DNA of 32,241 nucleotides, taken from positions 1-32,241 of the forward strand of contig NZ_BPQS01000056.1 in the NCBI RefSeq assembly GCF_022179385.1, given 5' to 3'. The stretch is from Methylobacterium longum (GTDB taxonomy: Bacteria > Pseudomonadota > Alphaproteobacteria > Rhizobiales > Beijerinckiaceae). Position numbers and translations under genes: made by a program. Of this stretch, positions 8,470 through 16,698 are shown in pieces (within the stretch, counting starts at the first letter, position 1; every line of letters begins with the position of its first letter). The notes under the pieces are model-generated. The model did not search any database and was not told the origin of the DNA. It saw only the letters and a list, made by a program, of their open reading frames with translations.

Positions 8470-8538
8470 TCAGCGCGGGCGCGGCTGCGGCACGGTGATG
8501 GTGACCAACCGGCCGGTGATCGGATCGAGGATCGTCAT
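8470..8538 (-). CDS. Hypothetical 22-residue peptide (doubtful)
   Basis: A minus-strand ATG preceded by GGGAG at good spacing opens a 22-codon frame (MTILDPITGRLVTITVP then Gln-Pro-Arg-rich) ending in TGA. The first 17 residues have a beta-hairpin-like pattern, which is why I list it. There is no independent evidence that it is translated. Confidence 0.3.
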   Translation of the reverse strand: MTILDPITGRLVTITVPQPRPR

Positions 8539-8902
8539 GGGCGCTCCCGGGGTTCGAGCCCCATGGCGAACCTGAATTGTGGTTTAACCTTGGCCGATGG
8601 CCGGGCCGTAAACAGATTCCGCTGCTCATGTTCCCGCTTCCAGATTGGAATACACCGAATCCACAGCATGGATATTCCTCAGGCTCGCTCATCGACGACC
8701 TGAAGATCCTATCGCGCTGGAGACGGCGCCCGCCCCGGCGGGGACGGATCCGGTCGAGGGGCGGCGTGCGCCCGGCCGGGTTCCGGGGGCCGGCCCCGGG
8801 CGCCACGCGATCGAGAACGCCTCGAGGACCTCCATTAACCTCGAGGGCCGCGAGGGCACGCGCCCCCGCGCCGGACCGGCGTCCCCTGCGGCGGCGCGCG
8901 TT
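8539..8902. other. Intergenic stretch downstream of the urt operon
   Basis: No gene supported. The half near 8575-8720 is less GC-rich than its surroundings and may hold the promoter of the small minus-strand ORFs, but I find no pair of -35/-10 boxes I would defend. The urtE-proximal part contains the stem-loop at 8820-8846. Confidence 0.5.
8820..8846 (-). terminator. Candidate terminator hairpin of the urt operon
   Basis: CCTCGAGG occurs twice, separated by 11 nt. Each copy is self-complementary, so the two can pair as an 8-bp stem. It lies 57 nt past the urtE stop codon. There is no clear U-tract, so it may stabilise the transcript rather than terminate it. Confidence 0.4.
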
Positions 8903-9604
8903 CTACACCGACATCCACCGGAGCACGTCGGCCTCCACCATCCCGGCCCGGGGGCCGGCCAGCATCACCTGCCCGCGATCCATCACCGCGTAGGAATCGC
9001 AGAGGTCGCGGGCCCACTCGAAATACTGCTCGACCAGCACGATCGCCATCTCGCCCTTGCCGCGCAGGTACGTGATCGCCCGGCCGATATCCTTGATGAT
9101 CGAGGGCTGGATGCCCTCGGTGGGCTCGTCGAGCACGAGGAGCTTCGGCCGCGTCACCAGCGCCCGGGCGATGGCGAGCTGCTGCTGCTGCCCGCCCGAG
9201 AGGTCGCCGCCGCGCCGGTGCAGCATGTCCTTGAGCACCGGGAACAGGTCGTAGATCTCCCCCGGGACGTGGCGGTCGCGGCGCTTGAGCGGCGCGAAGC
9301 CGGTCTCGAGGTTCTCCTTGACGCTGAGCAGCGGGAAGATCTCCCGCCCCTGGGGCACGAAGGCGATGCCGGCGCGGGCCCGGTCGTAGGGGGCAAGCCC
9401 CTGGATCGGCCGGCCGTCGAGGTGGATCGCGCCGGAGCGCACCGGCTGCTGGCCGACGATCGCCCGCATCAGCGAGGTCTTTCCGACACCGTTGCGGCCC
9501 AGAACCGTCGTGACCCGCCCGGCCTCGGCCGTCAGCGAGACGCCGCGGAGCGCCTGGGCGGCGCCGTAATAGAGGTCGATGTCTTCGACGGAGAGCATGG
9601 TCAT
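8903..9604 (-). CDS. urtE: Urea ABC transporter ATP-binding subunit UrtE
   Basis: A 233-residue ABC ATPase of the branched-chain amino acid/urea (LivF-like) class. Walker A GRNGVGKT is at 36-43, the signature LSGGQ at 135-139 and Walker B LLVLDEP at 155-161. The TEGIQPSII stretch after Walker B (162-170) is characteristic of UrtE. The start ATG at 9604 shares an ATGA overlap with the urtD stop, so the two are coupled. A second ATG 6 nt downstream is an alternative. It powers urea import with UrtD on the cytoplasmic face of UrtBC. Stop is TAG. Confidence 0.95.
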   Translation of the reverse strand: MTMLSVEDIDLYYGAAQALRGVSLTAEAGRVTTVLGRNGVGKTSLMRAIVGQQPVRSGAIHLDGRPIQGLAPYDRARAGIAFVPQGREIFPLLSVKENLETGFAPLKRRDRHVPGEIYDLFPVLKDMLHRRGGDLSGGQQQQLAIARALVTRPKLLVLDEPTEGIQPSIIKDIGRAITYLRGKGEMAIVLVEQYFEWARDLCDSYAVMDRGQVMLAGPRAGMVEADVLRWMSV

Positions 9605-10401
9605 CGCCCCAGATAGACCTCGACCACCCGCGGGTCGGCCGAGACCGCGTCGATCGAGCCCTCGGCCAGCACCGCGCCCTCGTGCAGGCAGGTGACCCGG
9701 CAGCCGAGATCCCGGACGAAGTGCATGTCGTGCTCCACCACGAGGACGGCGTGCTCGCCCGCGATCCGCCGGAGTAGGCGGGCGGTCTCGGCGGTCTCGG
9801 CATCGGTCATGCCGGCCACCGGCTCGTCGACCAGCAGGAGCTTCGGGTCCTGCGCGAGCAGCATGCCGATCTCCAGCCACTGCTTCTGGCCGTGGCTGAG
9901 GTCGGCCGCCGGGCGGTCGCGATGGGCCAGGAGGCCGACGGTCTCCAGGAGGGCGTCGATCCGCTCGCGCTCCACCCGGTTGCGCCAGCCGAACAGGGAC
10001 GCGAAGGCGGCGCGGGGGCCTTTCAGGGCCAGCAGGACGTTGTCGGCCACCGTGTGGCTCTCGAACACGGTGGGCTTCTGGAACTTGCGGCCGATGCCGA
10101 GGTCGGCGATCGCGGGCTCGTCGCTCCTCAGGAGGTCGTGGCTGCCGTCGAACAGCGCGATGCCGCTGTCCGGGCGGGTCTTGCCGGTGATGCAGTCCAT
10201 CATGGTGGTCTTGCCGGCGCCGTTCGGGCCGATGATCGCCCGCAGCTCGCCCCGGGCCAGCGTCAGCGACAGGCCGCGCAGGGCCTTGTAGCCGTCGAAG
10301 GTCACCCGTAGATCGTCGAGGTAGAGGAGCGCCTCCGTCTCCCGCTTGCGGTTGGCGGGGCCGCGGGCGGCGTCCGGGCGTTCGAGGAGGTCGGTGCTCA
10401 T
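9601..10401 (-). CDS. urtD: Urea ABC transporter ATP-binding subunit UrtD
   Basis: A 266-residue LivG-like ATPase. Walker A GPNGAGKT is at 58-65, the signature LSHGQ at 168-172, Walker B LLLVDEP at 187-193 and the switch histidine H224 in VEHDM. The GRKFQKPTVFE segment and SHGQKQWLEIGMLL are typical of UrtD. About 25 polar residues precede the ABC fold. Start and stop both lie in ATGA overlaps, with urtC and urtE respectively, indicating a tightly coupled operon. It is the second nucleotide-binding subunit of the urea importer. Confidence 0.95.
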   Translation of the reverse strand: MSTDLLERPDAARGPANRKRETEALLYLDDLRVTFDGYKALRGLSLTLARGELRAIIGPNGAGKTTMMDCITGKTRPDSGIALFDGSHDLLRSDEPAIADLGIGRKFQKPTVFESHTVADNVLLALKGPRAAFASLFGWRNRVERERIDALLETVGLLAHRDRPAADLSHGQKQWLEIGMLLAQDPKLLLVDEPVAGMTDAETAETARLLRRIAGEHAVLVVEHDMHFVRDLGCRVTCLHEGAVLAEGSIDAVSADPRVVEVYLGR

Positions 10402-11552
10402 GCGCCCTGCCCTTGTTCGACACGTTCCGGGGCGATCTCGGGCTCCGGCGGCAGCTTGGCCGCCGCACGCCGGCCGCCGAACCGCTCGATGACGGTGCCG
10501 ACGAGGCCGCGGGGCAGGAATAGGGTCACGATCACGAACAGGCCGCCGAGCGCGAACAGCCACGCGTCGGGCATCACGCCGGTGAGCACGGTCTTGGCGT
10601 AGTTGACCAGCACGGCGCCGAGCGCCGCGCCCACCAGCGTGCCGCGGCCGCCCACCGCCACCCAGATCACCGTCTCGATGGAGTTGCCGGGGGCGAATTC
10701 CCCCGGGTTGATGATGCCGACCTGCGGCACGTAGAGGGCGCCGGCGACCCCCGCCATCATGGCCGAGACCGTGAAGGCCAGGGTCTTGAAGTGCTCCGGC
10801 CGGTAGCCGAGGAAGCGGGTCCGGCTCTCGGCGTCGCGCACGGCGATCAGGATCTTGCCGTAGGCCGAGACCGTCATGACCCGGGCGACGAGGTAGCCCA
10901 GCGCCAGCGCCACCCCGGTGGCGACGAAGATGCCCACGCGGAAGGTCTGCGACTGGACGGAGAAGCCCAGAAGATCCTTGAAGTCGGTGAGGCCGTTGTT
11001 GCCGCCGAGCCCCATGTCGTTGCGGAAGAAGGCGAGCATCAGCGCGTAGGTCAGCGCCTGGGTGATGATCGACAGGTAGACGCCGGTCACCCGCGACCGG
11101 AAGGCGAGCCAGCCGAACACGAAAGCGAGCAGCCCCGGCACCAGCAGCACCATCAGGCCTGCGAAGGCGAAGTGGTCGAAGCCGTACCAGTACCAGGGCA
11201 GCGCCTTGTAGTTCAGGAACACCATGAAGTCGGGCAGGACCGGGTTGCCGTAGACGCCCCGGGCGCCGATCTGGCGCATCAGGTACATGCCCATCGCGTA
11301 GCCGCCGAGCGCGAAGAACGCCCCGTGGCCGAGCGAGAGGATGCCGCAATAGCCCCAGACGAGGTCGAGGCTGACCGCCAGCAGCGCGTAGGCGAGGTAC
11401 TTGCCGAACAGCGACACGAGGTAGGTGGGCACGTGGAGGCCCGAGCCCTCCGGCGCGGCGAGGTTCAGCACCGGCACGGCGAGGCAGAACGCCGCCAGCA
11501 CGGCGAGGAAGATCCAGCCCTTGCGGTCGATGAGGGGCGTGCGGGGGGTCAT
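10398..11552 (-). CDS. urtC: Urea ABC transporter permease UrtC
   Basis: A 384-residue LivM-type permease with about ten hydrophobic segments. The signature regions LDLVWGYCGILSLGHGAFFALGGYAMGMYL and NPGEFAPGNSIETVIWVAVGGRGTLVGAALGA are conserved in UrtC. A short charged C-terminal tail (PEPEIAPERVEQGQGA) follows the last helix. It pairs with UrtB to form the transmembrane channel. It begins 142 bp after the urtB stop, the only sizeable gap among urtB-E, and overlaps urtD by ATGA. Confidence 0.95.
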   Translation of the reverse strand: MTPRTPLIDRKGWIFLAVLAAFCLAVPVLNLAAPEGSGLHVPTYLVSLFGKYLAYALLAVSLDLVWGYCGILSLGHGAFFALGGYAMGMYLMRQIGARGVYGNPVLPDFMVFLNYKALPWYWYGFDHFAFAGLMVLLVPGLLAFVFGWLAFRSRVTGVYLSIITQALTYALMLAFFRNDMGLGGNNGLTDFKDLLGFSVQSQTFRVGIFVATGVALALGYLVARVMTVSAYGKILIAVRDAESRTRFLGYRPEHFKTLAFTVSAMMAGVAGALYVPQVGIINPGEFAPGNSIETVIWVAVGGRGTLVGAALGAVLVNYAKTVLTGVMPDAWLFALGGLFVIVTLFLPRGLVGTVIERFGGRRAAAKLPPEPEIAPERVEQGQGA

Positions 11553-11694
11553 GCCGGGCTTCCCTGTTCGTGCCCGATCCCCTGCCCGCGCAGGCGATCG
11601 GCTTCGTTCAGCCTGAGAGGATGGGCGGTCCGGGGATGCCGGGCCCCCGCCCTCCCCCCTCTGCGGGGATGGCAGGGCGCGCGCGCCGGCCCGC

Positions 11695-13269
11695 TCACGA
11701 TTCCACCGCCCGGCCCTTGAGCGCGAACAGGCCGCGCGGGCGCTTCTGGATGAACAGGATGATGAAGATCAGGAGGCCGATCTTGGCCAGCACCGCGCCG
11801 ATATACGGCTCGGCGAGCTTGTTCACGACGCCGAGCGTCAGCGCCGCCACCAGCGTCCCCCAGAGGTTGCCGACGCCACCGAACACCACCACGAGGAACG
11901 AGTCGATGATGTAGCCCTGGCCGAGATTCGGCGAGACGTTGTCGATCTGCGACAGCGCCACGCCGGCGATGCCGGCGATGCCGGAGCCGAGCCCGAAGGT
12001 CAGGGCGTCGACGTAGGGCGTGCGGATGCCCATGGCGGCCGCCATCCGGCGGTTCTGGGTCACCGCCCGGGTCTTCAGGCCGAACGACGTCTTCCGCAGG
12101 ACGAAGAGCAGCCCGAGGAACAGGGCAAACGCGAACACGATGATCCACATCCGGCCCCAGGTGATCGACAGGCCGTAGACGTCGACGGCGCCGCTCATGA
12201 AGGCCGGCGCGCCGACCTCGCGGTTGGAGGGGCCGAAGAGCGAGCGCACCCCCTGCTGCAGGGCGAGGCTGACGCCGAAGGTGGCGAGCAGCGTCTCCAG
12301 GGGGCGCCCGTAGAGGAAGCGGATGATGAACCGCTCGATCAGCACGCCCATCAGTCCGGCCACCAGGAACGCACAGGGGATGCTGATGGCGAGCGACCAG
12401 CCGAACAGGGCCGGCGCCTTCGTGCGGATCAGCTCCTGCACGCCGTAGGTCGTGTAGGCGCCGAGCATCACCATCTCGCCGTGCGCCATGTTGATCACGC
12501 CCATCACCCCGAAGGTGATGGCGAGCCCGATGGCGGCGAGCAGCAGGACCGAGCCGAGCGAGATGCCGTACCAGACGTTCTGGAGGGCCCCGAGGATCGC
12601 CAGCCGCGTCTCGATCGCCGCGATGCCGCGGGCGGCCGCCGCCCGCACAGCCTCGCTCGGATCCGCCGCCAGACCGCGCAGGATGCCCATCGCGTCGCCA
12701 TCGCCCCGGGCCTGGATGGCGGGAATCGCGGCAATCCGGTCGGCCTCCGCGGTTCCGGGCTTGGCGAGCAGCACGGCGGCGCGGGCCTCGGTCAGGGCCT
12801 GCCGGACGCCCGCGTTCGCCTCGCGGGCCAGGGCCGCGTCGAGGGCGGCGAGCGCGGCCGCGTCCCGCGCCTTGAACACCGCGTCGGCGGCGGCGCGGCG
12901 CTGGGCCGGATCGGGGCTCGCCAGATTGAGCTGGCCCTGAGCCGCCTCGATGCTGCGCCGGACCCGGTTGTTGGCCCGCACGGGCTTGAGGTCGGGTGTG
13001 TCGGTACCGGTCGCGCCGGTCCGGGCATCGACCACGGCGCCGCCCTGCCGGACGAGCAGGGCCTTGTCGCCGGGGCGCACCAGCAGCCGCCCGTCCGACA
13101 GAGCCGAGAGGATCGCGCCGGCCCGCGGGTCGCCGCTCGCCGCGAGGCCGGAGACGCCGGCCTCGATCTCGGCATAGCCGTCGCCGGCGAGCTGCGCGTA
13201 GGGATCGGGGGTCTGCGCCAGCGCCGGGGCGCCGTGCAGCAGGAGCAGGAGGGCGAGGAGACGGAGCAT
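11695..13269 (-). CDS. urtB: Urea ABC transporter permease UrtB
   Basis: 524 residues from the ATG at 13269, chosen because it begins a clean signal peptide (MLRLLALLLLLHGAPALAQ). The frame is open 16 codons further upstream but that stretch is Pro/Ser-rich. Residues 20 to about 230 form a periplasmic Ala-rich alpha-helical extension found in UrtB but not LivH. The LivH-like permease follows, with AITFGVMGVINMAHGEMVMLGAY and GYIIDSFLVVVFGGVGNLWGT as hallmarks. There is no strong Shine-Dalgarno (only GAAAG), which fits lower expression than urtA. It forms the urea channel with UrtC. Confidence 0.95.
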   Translation of the reverse strand: MLRLLALLLLLHGAPALAQTPDPYAQLAGDGYAEIEAGVSGLAASGDPRAGAILSALSDGRLLVRPGDKALLVRQGGAVVDARTGATGTDTPDLKPVRANNRVRRSIEAAQGQLNLASPDPAQRRAAADAVFKARDAAALAALDAALAREANAGVRQALTEARAAVLLAKPGTAEADRIAAIPAIQARGDGDAMGILRGLAADPSEAVRAAAARGIAAIETRLAILGALQNVWYGISLGSVLLLAAIGLAITFGVMGVINMAHGEMVMLGAYTTYGVQELIRTKAPALFGWSLAISIPCAFLVAGLMGVLIERFIIRFLYGRPLETLLATFGVSLALQQGVRSLFGPSNREVGAPAFMSGAVDVYGLSITWGRMWIIVFAFALFLGLLFVLRKTSFGLKTRAVTQNRRMAAAMGIRTPYVDALTFGLGSGIAGIAGVALSQIDNVSPNLGQGYIIDSFLVVVFGGVGNLWGTLVAALTLGVVNKLAEPYIGAVLAKIGLLIFIILFIQKRPRGLFALKGRAVES

Positions 13270-13494
13270 CGAGACTTTCGGTGGGCCTGGAAGCTGGGAT
13301 GGCGACGCGGGCGGCACCCGGGATGGCTGATGCGCGGCCGGGGCCTGTACGGATCGGTCCGGGCGGGGGGCGACAGGCCCCCTCAGCCGGACGGGAGAGG
13401 GTTTGGGGTGCGGGGTGCGCCCTATCCGGGAAGACCCGATCCTTCACCCTGCCCCGCTCCCGAACGGCCGAGGGGGCCCGCGCTCGACGTCCAT

Positions 13495-13525
13495 CCGGTG
13501 TTGCCGGGCCAGCCGGCAACACCGG
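13495..13525 (-). promoter_or_regulatory. Perfect 13-bp stem-loop between urtA and urtB
   Basis: CCGGTGTTGCCGG, a 5-nt loop and CCGGCAACACCGG form a perfect inverted repeat starting 12 nt after the urtA stop. No U-run follows. In ABC importer operons such a structure after the binding-protein gene usually protects the 5' mRNA segment or attenuates read-through, giving excess binding protein over permease. That role is inferred here from position. Confidence 0.65.
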
Positions 13526-13537
13526 GCTGCGGCGCGC

Positions 13538-14833
13538 TCAGGCGCCGCCGCACTTCTTGGTCTTGGTGTTGTAGTTGCCGCAGTTGAGCTTCACCCAGTC
13601 GGCCTCGAGTTCCTTCGAGCCTTCGAGCTGCTTGGACCACGCCTCGCCGGGGATCAGCCCCTCGGTCTTCCACACCACGTCGAACTGGCCGGTCGGCTCG
13701 ATCTCGCCGATGAAGACCGGCTTGGTGATGTGGTGGTTGGGCAGCATCCTGGCGGTGCCCCCGGTGAGGTTCTTCTGCTCGATGCCGGGCAGCGCGGCGA
13801 TCACCTTGTCGGGGTCGGTGGTGCCGGCCTTCTCGACCGCCTTCACCCACATGTTGAAGCCGATATAGTGGGCCTCCATCGGGTCGTTGGTGACGGCCTT
13901 GGGGTTCTTCCGGAACGCCTGCCACTTCTTGATGAAGTCCTCGTTCTCCGGCGTCTTGATCGACTCGAAGTAGTTCCAGGCGGCGAGGTGCCCGGCCAGC
14001 GGCTTGGCGTCGATGCCGGCGAGCTCCTCCTCGCCCACCGAGAAGGCCACCACCGGGATGTCGGTGGCCTTGATGCCCTGGTTGCCGAGTTCCTTGTAGA
14101 ACGGCACGTTGGCGTCGCCGTTGATGGTCGAGACCACGGCGGTCTTCTTGCCGGCCGAGCCGAACGCCTTGATCTTCGACACCTCGGTCTGCCAGTCCGA
14201 GAAGCCGAACGGCGTGTAGTTGATCAGGATGTCCTCGTCCCGGACGCCCTTCGCCTTGAGGTAGGCCTCGAGGATCTTGTTGGTGGTGCGCGGGTAGACG
14301 TAGTCGGTCCCCTCCAGCACCCAGCGCTTGGCGCCGCCGCCGTCCTCCGACATCAGGTAGTCCACCGCCGGGATCGCCTGCTGGTTCGGGGCGGCGCCGG
14401 TGTAGAACACGTTCCGCTCGCTCTCCTCGCCCTCGTACTGGACGGGGTAGAACAGGATGTTGTCGAGTTCCTTGAAGACCGGCAGCACGGACTTCCGCGA
14501 CACGCTGGTCCAGCAGCCGAACACGGCCGCGACCTTGTCCTTGCTGATCAGCTCGCGGGCCTTCTCGGCGAAGAGCGGCCAGTTCGAGGCCGGATCGACC
14601 ACCACCGGCTCCAGCTTCCTGCCGAGCACGCCGCCCTTGGCGTTCTGCTCGGCGATGAGCATCAGCATCGCGTCCTTGAGGGTGGTCTCCGAGATCGCCA
14701 TCGTGCCCGAGAGCGAGTGCAGGATGCCGACCTTGATGGTCTCCTGCGCCCGCGCGGCCCCCGCGCCCAGGGCGCTCATCGCGAGCCCGGCGGCCAGAGC
14801 GGCGGCCGGGCCCCAAGTTCCAAATGCTTTCAC
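13538..14833 (-). CDS. urtA: Urea ABC transporter substrate-binding protein UrtA
   Basis: A 431-residue periplasmic binding protein of the type I fold. The signal peptide covers about 1-29 (cleavage after AARA, before QETIKVG). The mature start ETIKVGILHSLSGTMAISE, then FGCWTSVSRKSVLPVF, NILFYPVQYEGEE and FNMWVKAVEKAGT, are strongly UrtA-like. The start is a GTG preceded by GAAGGG; no upstream ATG fits. It binds urea (or short amides in some relatives) and hands it to UrtBC. It is the first gene of urtABCDE, 32 nt or so after the predicted transcription start of a sigma-54 promoter, so nitrogen control is expected. Confidence 0.96.
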   Translation of the reverse strand: MKAFGTWGPAAALAAGLAMSALGAGAARAQETIKVGILHSLSGTMAISETTLKDAMLMLIAEQNAKGGVLGRKLEPVVVDPASNWPLFAEKARELISKDKVAAVFGCWTSVSRKSVLPVFKELDNILFYPVQYEGEESERNVFYTGAAPNQQAIPAVDYLMSEDGGGAKRWVLEGTDYVYPRTTNKILEAYLKAKGVRDEDILINYTPFGFSDWQTEVSKIKAFGSAGKKTAVVSTINGDANVPFYKELGNQGIKATDIPVVAFSVGEEELAGIDAKPLAGHLAAWNYFESIKTPENEDFIKKWQAFRKNPKAVTNDPMEAHYIGFNMWVKAVEKAGTTDPDKVIAALPGIEQKNLTGGTARMLPNHHITKPVFIGEIEPTGQFDVVWKTEGLIPGEAWSKQLEGSKELEADWVKLNCGNYNTKTKKCGGA

Positions 14834-14876
14834 GGCGGTGCCCTTCGTCGTCTTCGTTGAGACGGGAAAGGGGCTC

Positions 14877-14891
14877 GCAAATCGTGTGCCA
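14877..14891 (-). promoter_or_regulatory. Sigma-54 (RpoN) promoter of urtABCDE
   Basis: The minus strand reads TGGCACACGATTTGC, matching the -24/-12 consensus TGGCAC-N5-TTGC with the exact GG-to-GC spacing. The predicted start is near 14865, leaving a leader of about 32 nt before the urtA GTG. Sigma-54 plus NtrC control is well known for urea uptake genes in proteobacteria, so both the match and the context agree. Confidence 0.8.
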
Positions 14892-14999
14892 CAAATTTAG
14901 GCAGTCGCGGCCCCGCGGGCCGTTTCCGGGATTCGGGGCCTCCGTCCCTTGCCGTCGCCGGGGATGGAGGGCCGGCGGCGGCAGCCTCGCGCGCTGCGG

Positions 15000-15033
15000 T
15001 ATTGGCTCGCCTATCTGGATGTATTGGTGCGCC
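15000..15033. repeat. Pair of 12-bp direct repeats, centres 22 bp apart
   Basis: TATTGGCTCGCC (15000-15011) and TATTGGTGCGCC (15022-15033) match at 10 of 12 positions and are offset by 22 bp, about two helical turns. They lie roughly 135-170 bp upstream of the predicted urtA transcription start, where an enhancer-binding protein such as NtrC would bind. They are also close enough to the divergent Crp/Fnr gene to serve as its operator. The second copy contains GCACCA on the minus strand, an NtrC-like half-site. Confidence 0.4.
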
Positions 15034-15157
15034 AAAACTAATCTAATCCATACTACGGTGAAGTTCCCTGTGAGAGGGTGGTCGATCATCCGCCGGACGC
15101 CTCGGGCGCGGGTGACTGGGAGATTGCCCGTGCTCCTGCCCGGACCCGGAGGAGCCC

Positions 15158-15844
15158 ATGGCGCTGCTGCAGCAATCAGCCGTCCGCAACCGCTTGCTGG
15201 CCACCCTGGCGCCGGAGGAGTTCGGCCGCCTCGCCCCCGCCCTGGAGCCGGTGCCGCTGCCGCTGCAGGCGGTGCTGATCGTCCCGCACCAGCCGATCGC
15301 GCAGGCGCACTTCGTCGAGGACGGGCTCGTCTCCCTCGTGGCGGACAGCCGCGCGGGGCGCATCGCGGTCGGCCTGACCGGCCGCGAGGGCTTCGTCGGC
15401 GTGCCGCTGGCGCTCGGGGCCGCGTCCACGCCCCACACCGCCATCGTCCAGGCCCGCGGCGCGGCGCTCCGCATCCCGGCCGGCACCCTCCGCGAGGCCC
15501 TCGATGCCAGCGCCGGCCTGCGCCGGGTGCTGGGCGGCTACGTGCAGAGCCTGATCGTCCACGTGGGGCAGACCGTCTACGCCAATGCCGACCTCACCGT
15601 CGAAGCGCGGCTCGCCCGGTGGATCCTCATGAGCCACGACCGCCTGGAGCAGGACGAACTGCCCCTCACGCACGAGGTGCTCTCCAAGATGCTCGGCGTG
15701 CGCCGGCCCACCGTCACGACGGCGACCCACATCCTCGAGGGCGCCGGCATGATCCGCGCCCAGCGCGGGCGCATCACGGTGATCGATCGCGCGAAGCTGG
15801 AGGACCTGGCGGGCGTCGTCTACGGCGACGCGGGGGCCGGCTGA
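15158..15844 (+). CDS. Crp/Fnr-family transcriptional regulator
   Basis: 228 residues: an N-terminal cupin-like effector domain (about 10-125), a dimerisation helix (about 125-160) and a C-terminal winged helix-turn-helix at about 168-210 (LPLTHEVLSKMLGVRRPTVTTATHILEGAGMI). The phosphate-binding cassette typical of cAMP receptors is not conserved, and there are no N-terminal cysteines for an iron-sulfur cluster, so it is neither classic CRP nor FNR. The start has GGAGGAG at ideal spacing. It is divergent from urtA, so it could regulate urea uptake, though such regulators are numerous in methylobacteria and often orphan. Confidence 0.88.
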   Translation: MALLQQSAVRNRLLATLAPEEFGRLAPALEPVPLPLQAVLIVPHQPIAQAHFVEDGLVSLVADSRAGRIAVGLTGREGFVGVPLALGAASTPHTAIVQARGAALRIPAGTLREALDASAGLRRVLGGYVQSLIVHVGQTVYANADLTVEARLARWILMSHDRLEQDELPLTHEVLSKMLGVRRPTVTTATHILEGAGMIRAQRGRITVIDRAKLEDLAGVVYGDAGAG

Positions 15845-15886
15845 GGCGGCCGGACACCCGCGAACCCGGGGCGCCGGCGGGGGAAC

Positions 15887-16642
15887 TCACCGGCCCTCGT
15901 CGTCCCAGGCGACCTCCGGATCCTCGGCCGGGTCTTCCGCGGGGTCTTCGGCGGAGTCTTCGACCGCCTGGTGCCCGATGCGGGCGGAGAGCCGCAGGCG
16001 GATCGTCCAGGAGAGCCCGTCCGGCGCGTAGCTCACGGTGGTCTGCGCGCCGAGATCGTAGGCCAGCATGTTCTCCAGCACGTCCGTGCCGAAGCCCCGC
16101 CGGGCCGGGGGCCGCACGTCGCTGCCGCCGGTCTCGACCCAGGCCAGGGTCAGCACCGGCATCCCCGCCTCCGCCTCCGCGATCCGCCACGTGGCGCTGA
16201 CCCGGCCCTGCGGGAGCGCCAGGGAGCCGTGCTCCACCGCGTTGCTGGTCAGCTCGTGCAGCGCCAGCGCCAGGACCAGCGCGGCCCGGGGCCGGAGCCG
16301 CACCCGCGGGCCGGCGATCATGGCCTGCTCGCCCTCCCGGACGAGGTGGAACATCAGCTCGTCCGAGATCAGGGTGTGGAGATTCGCGTCGCCGAACGCG
16401 TCCGTGGCGGCCTGCACCCGCATGACCGCCCCGAACCGGCCGTCGAGATGGGCCACGTAGGTCTCGACGTCGGCGGCGCTCTCGGCGGATCGGTGCATGA
16501 CCGTGCGCATCATCGCCATCGTGTTGCGCATCCCGTGGCGCAGACTGTCGGGCACGCCCGCCTCATCGAGCAGGCGACGCAGGCGCGCATTGTCGGCCTC
16601 CACGGCCGCGAGGCGCTCCGCCGGGTCGCGAGGGTCTGTCAT
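15887..16642 (-). CDS. Soluble HWE-family histidine kinase without sensor domain
   Basis: 251 residues. A short coiled-coil (about 6-28) leads into the H-box LRHGMRNTMAMMRTVMHRSAE, with H36 as phospho-acceptor. Then come the N-box ALHELTSNAVEHGS (N134), the W-x-E motif LAWVETGG (W168, E170) and the glycine box RRGFGTDVLE, which define the HWE class. No PAS, GAF, membrane or receiver domain is present, so it must sense through a partner or act as a phosphotransfer component. The C-terminus ends in an acidic repeat (AEDP three times) encoded by near-identical 12-bp units at about 15920-15963. It is convergent with the Crp/Fnr gene at 15158 and lies downstream of a second one. Confidence 0.85.
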   Translation of the reverse strand: MTDPRDPAERLAAVEADNARLRRLLDEAGVPDSLRHGMRNTMAMMRTVMHRSAESAADVETYVAHLDGRFGAVMRVQAATDAFGDANLHTLISDELMFHLVREGEQAMIAGPRVRLRPRAALVLALALHELTSNAVEHGSLALPQGRVSATWRIAEAEAGMPVLTLAWVETGGSDVRPPARRGFGTDVLENMLAYDLGAQTTVSYAPDGLSWTIRLRLSARIGHQAVEDSAEDPAEDPAEDPEVAWDDEGR

Positions 16643-16698
16643 GCCGGGCTCTCCGGAGGTCGTCGAACGGGCTTCGCTTCCGCCGGGGCGATCGCGGC

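Larger units (their letters stand above)
14834..15157. other. 324-bp divergent regulatory region between urtA and a Crp/Fnr-type gene
   Basis: No coding region. It contains the sigma-54 promoter for urtA (14877-14891), a pair of 12-bp direct repeats (15000-15033) and an AT-richer segment at 15020-15060. That segment probably serves as the promoter of the plus-strand regulator gene and as an activator-binding area. GGAGGAG immediately precedes the regulator's ATG. Confidence 0.6.

Noticed and set aside
11549..13522. A long minus-strand frame overlapping urtB in another frame
   Set aside because: Pro/Arg-rich shadow; the real UrtB frame shows membrane helices and family motifs.
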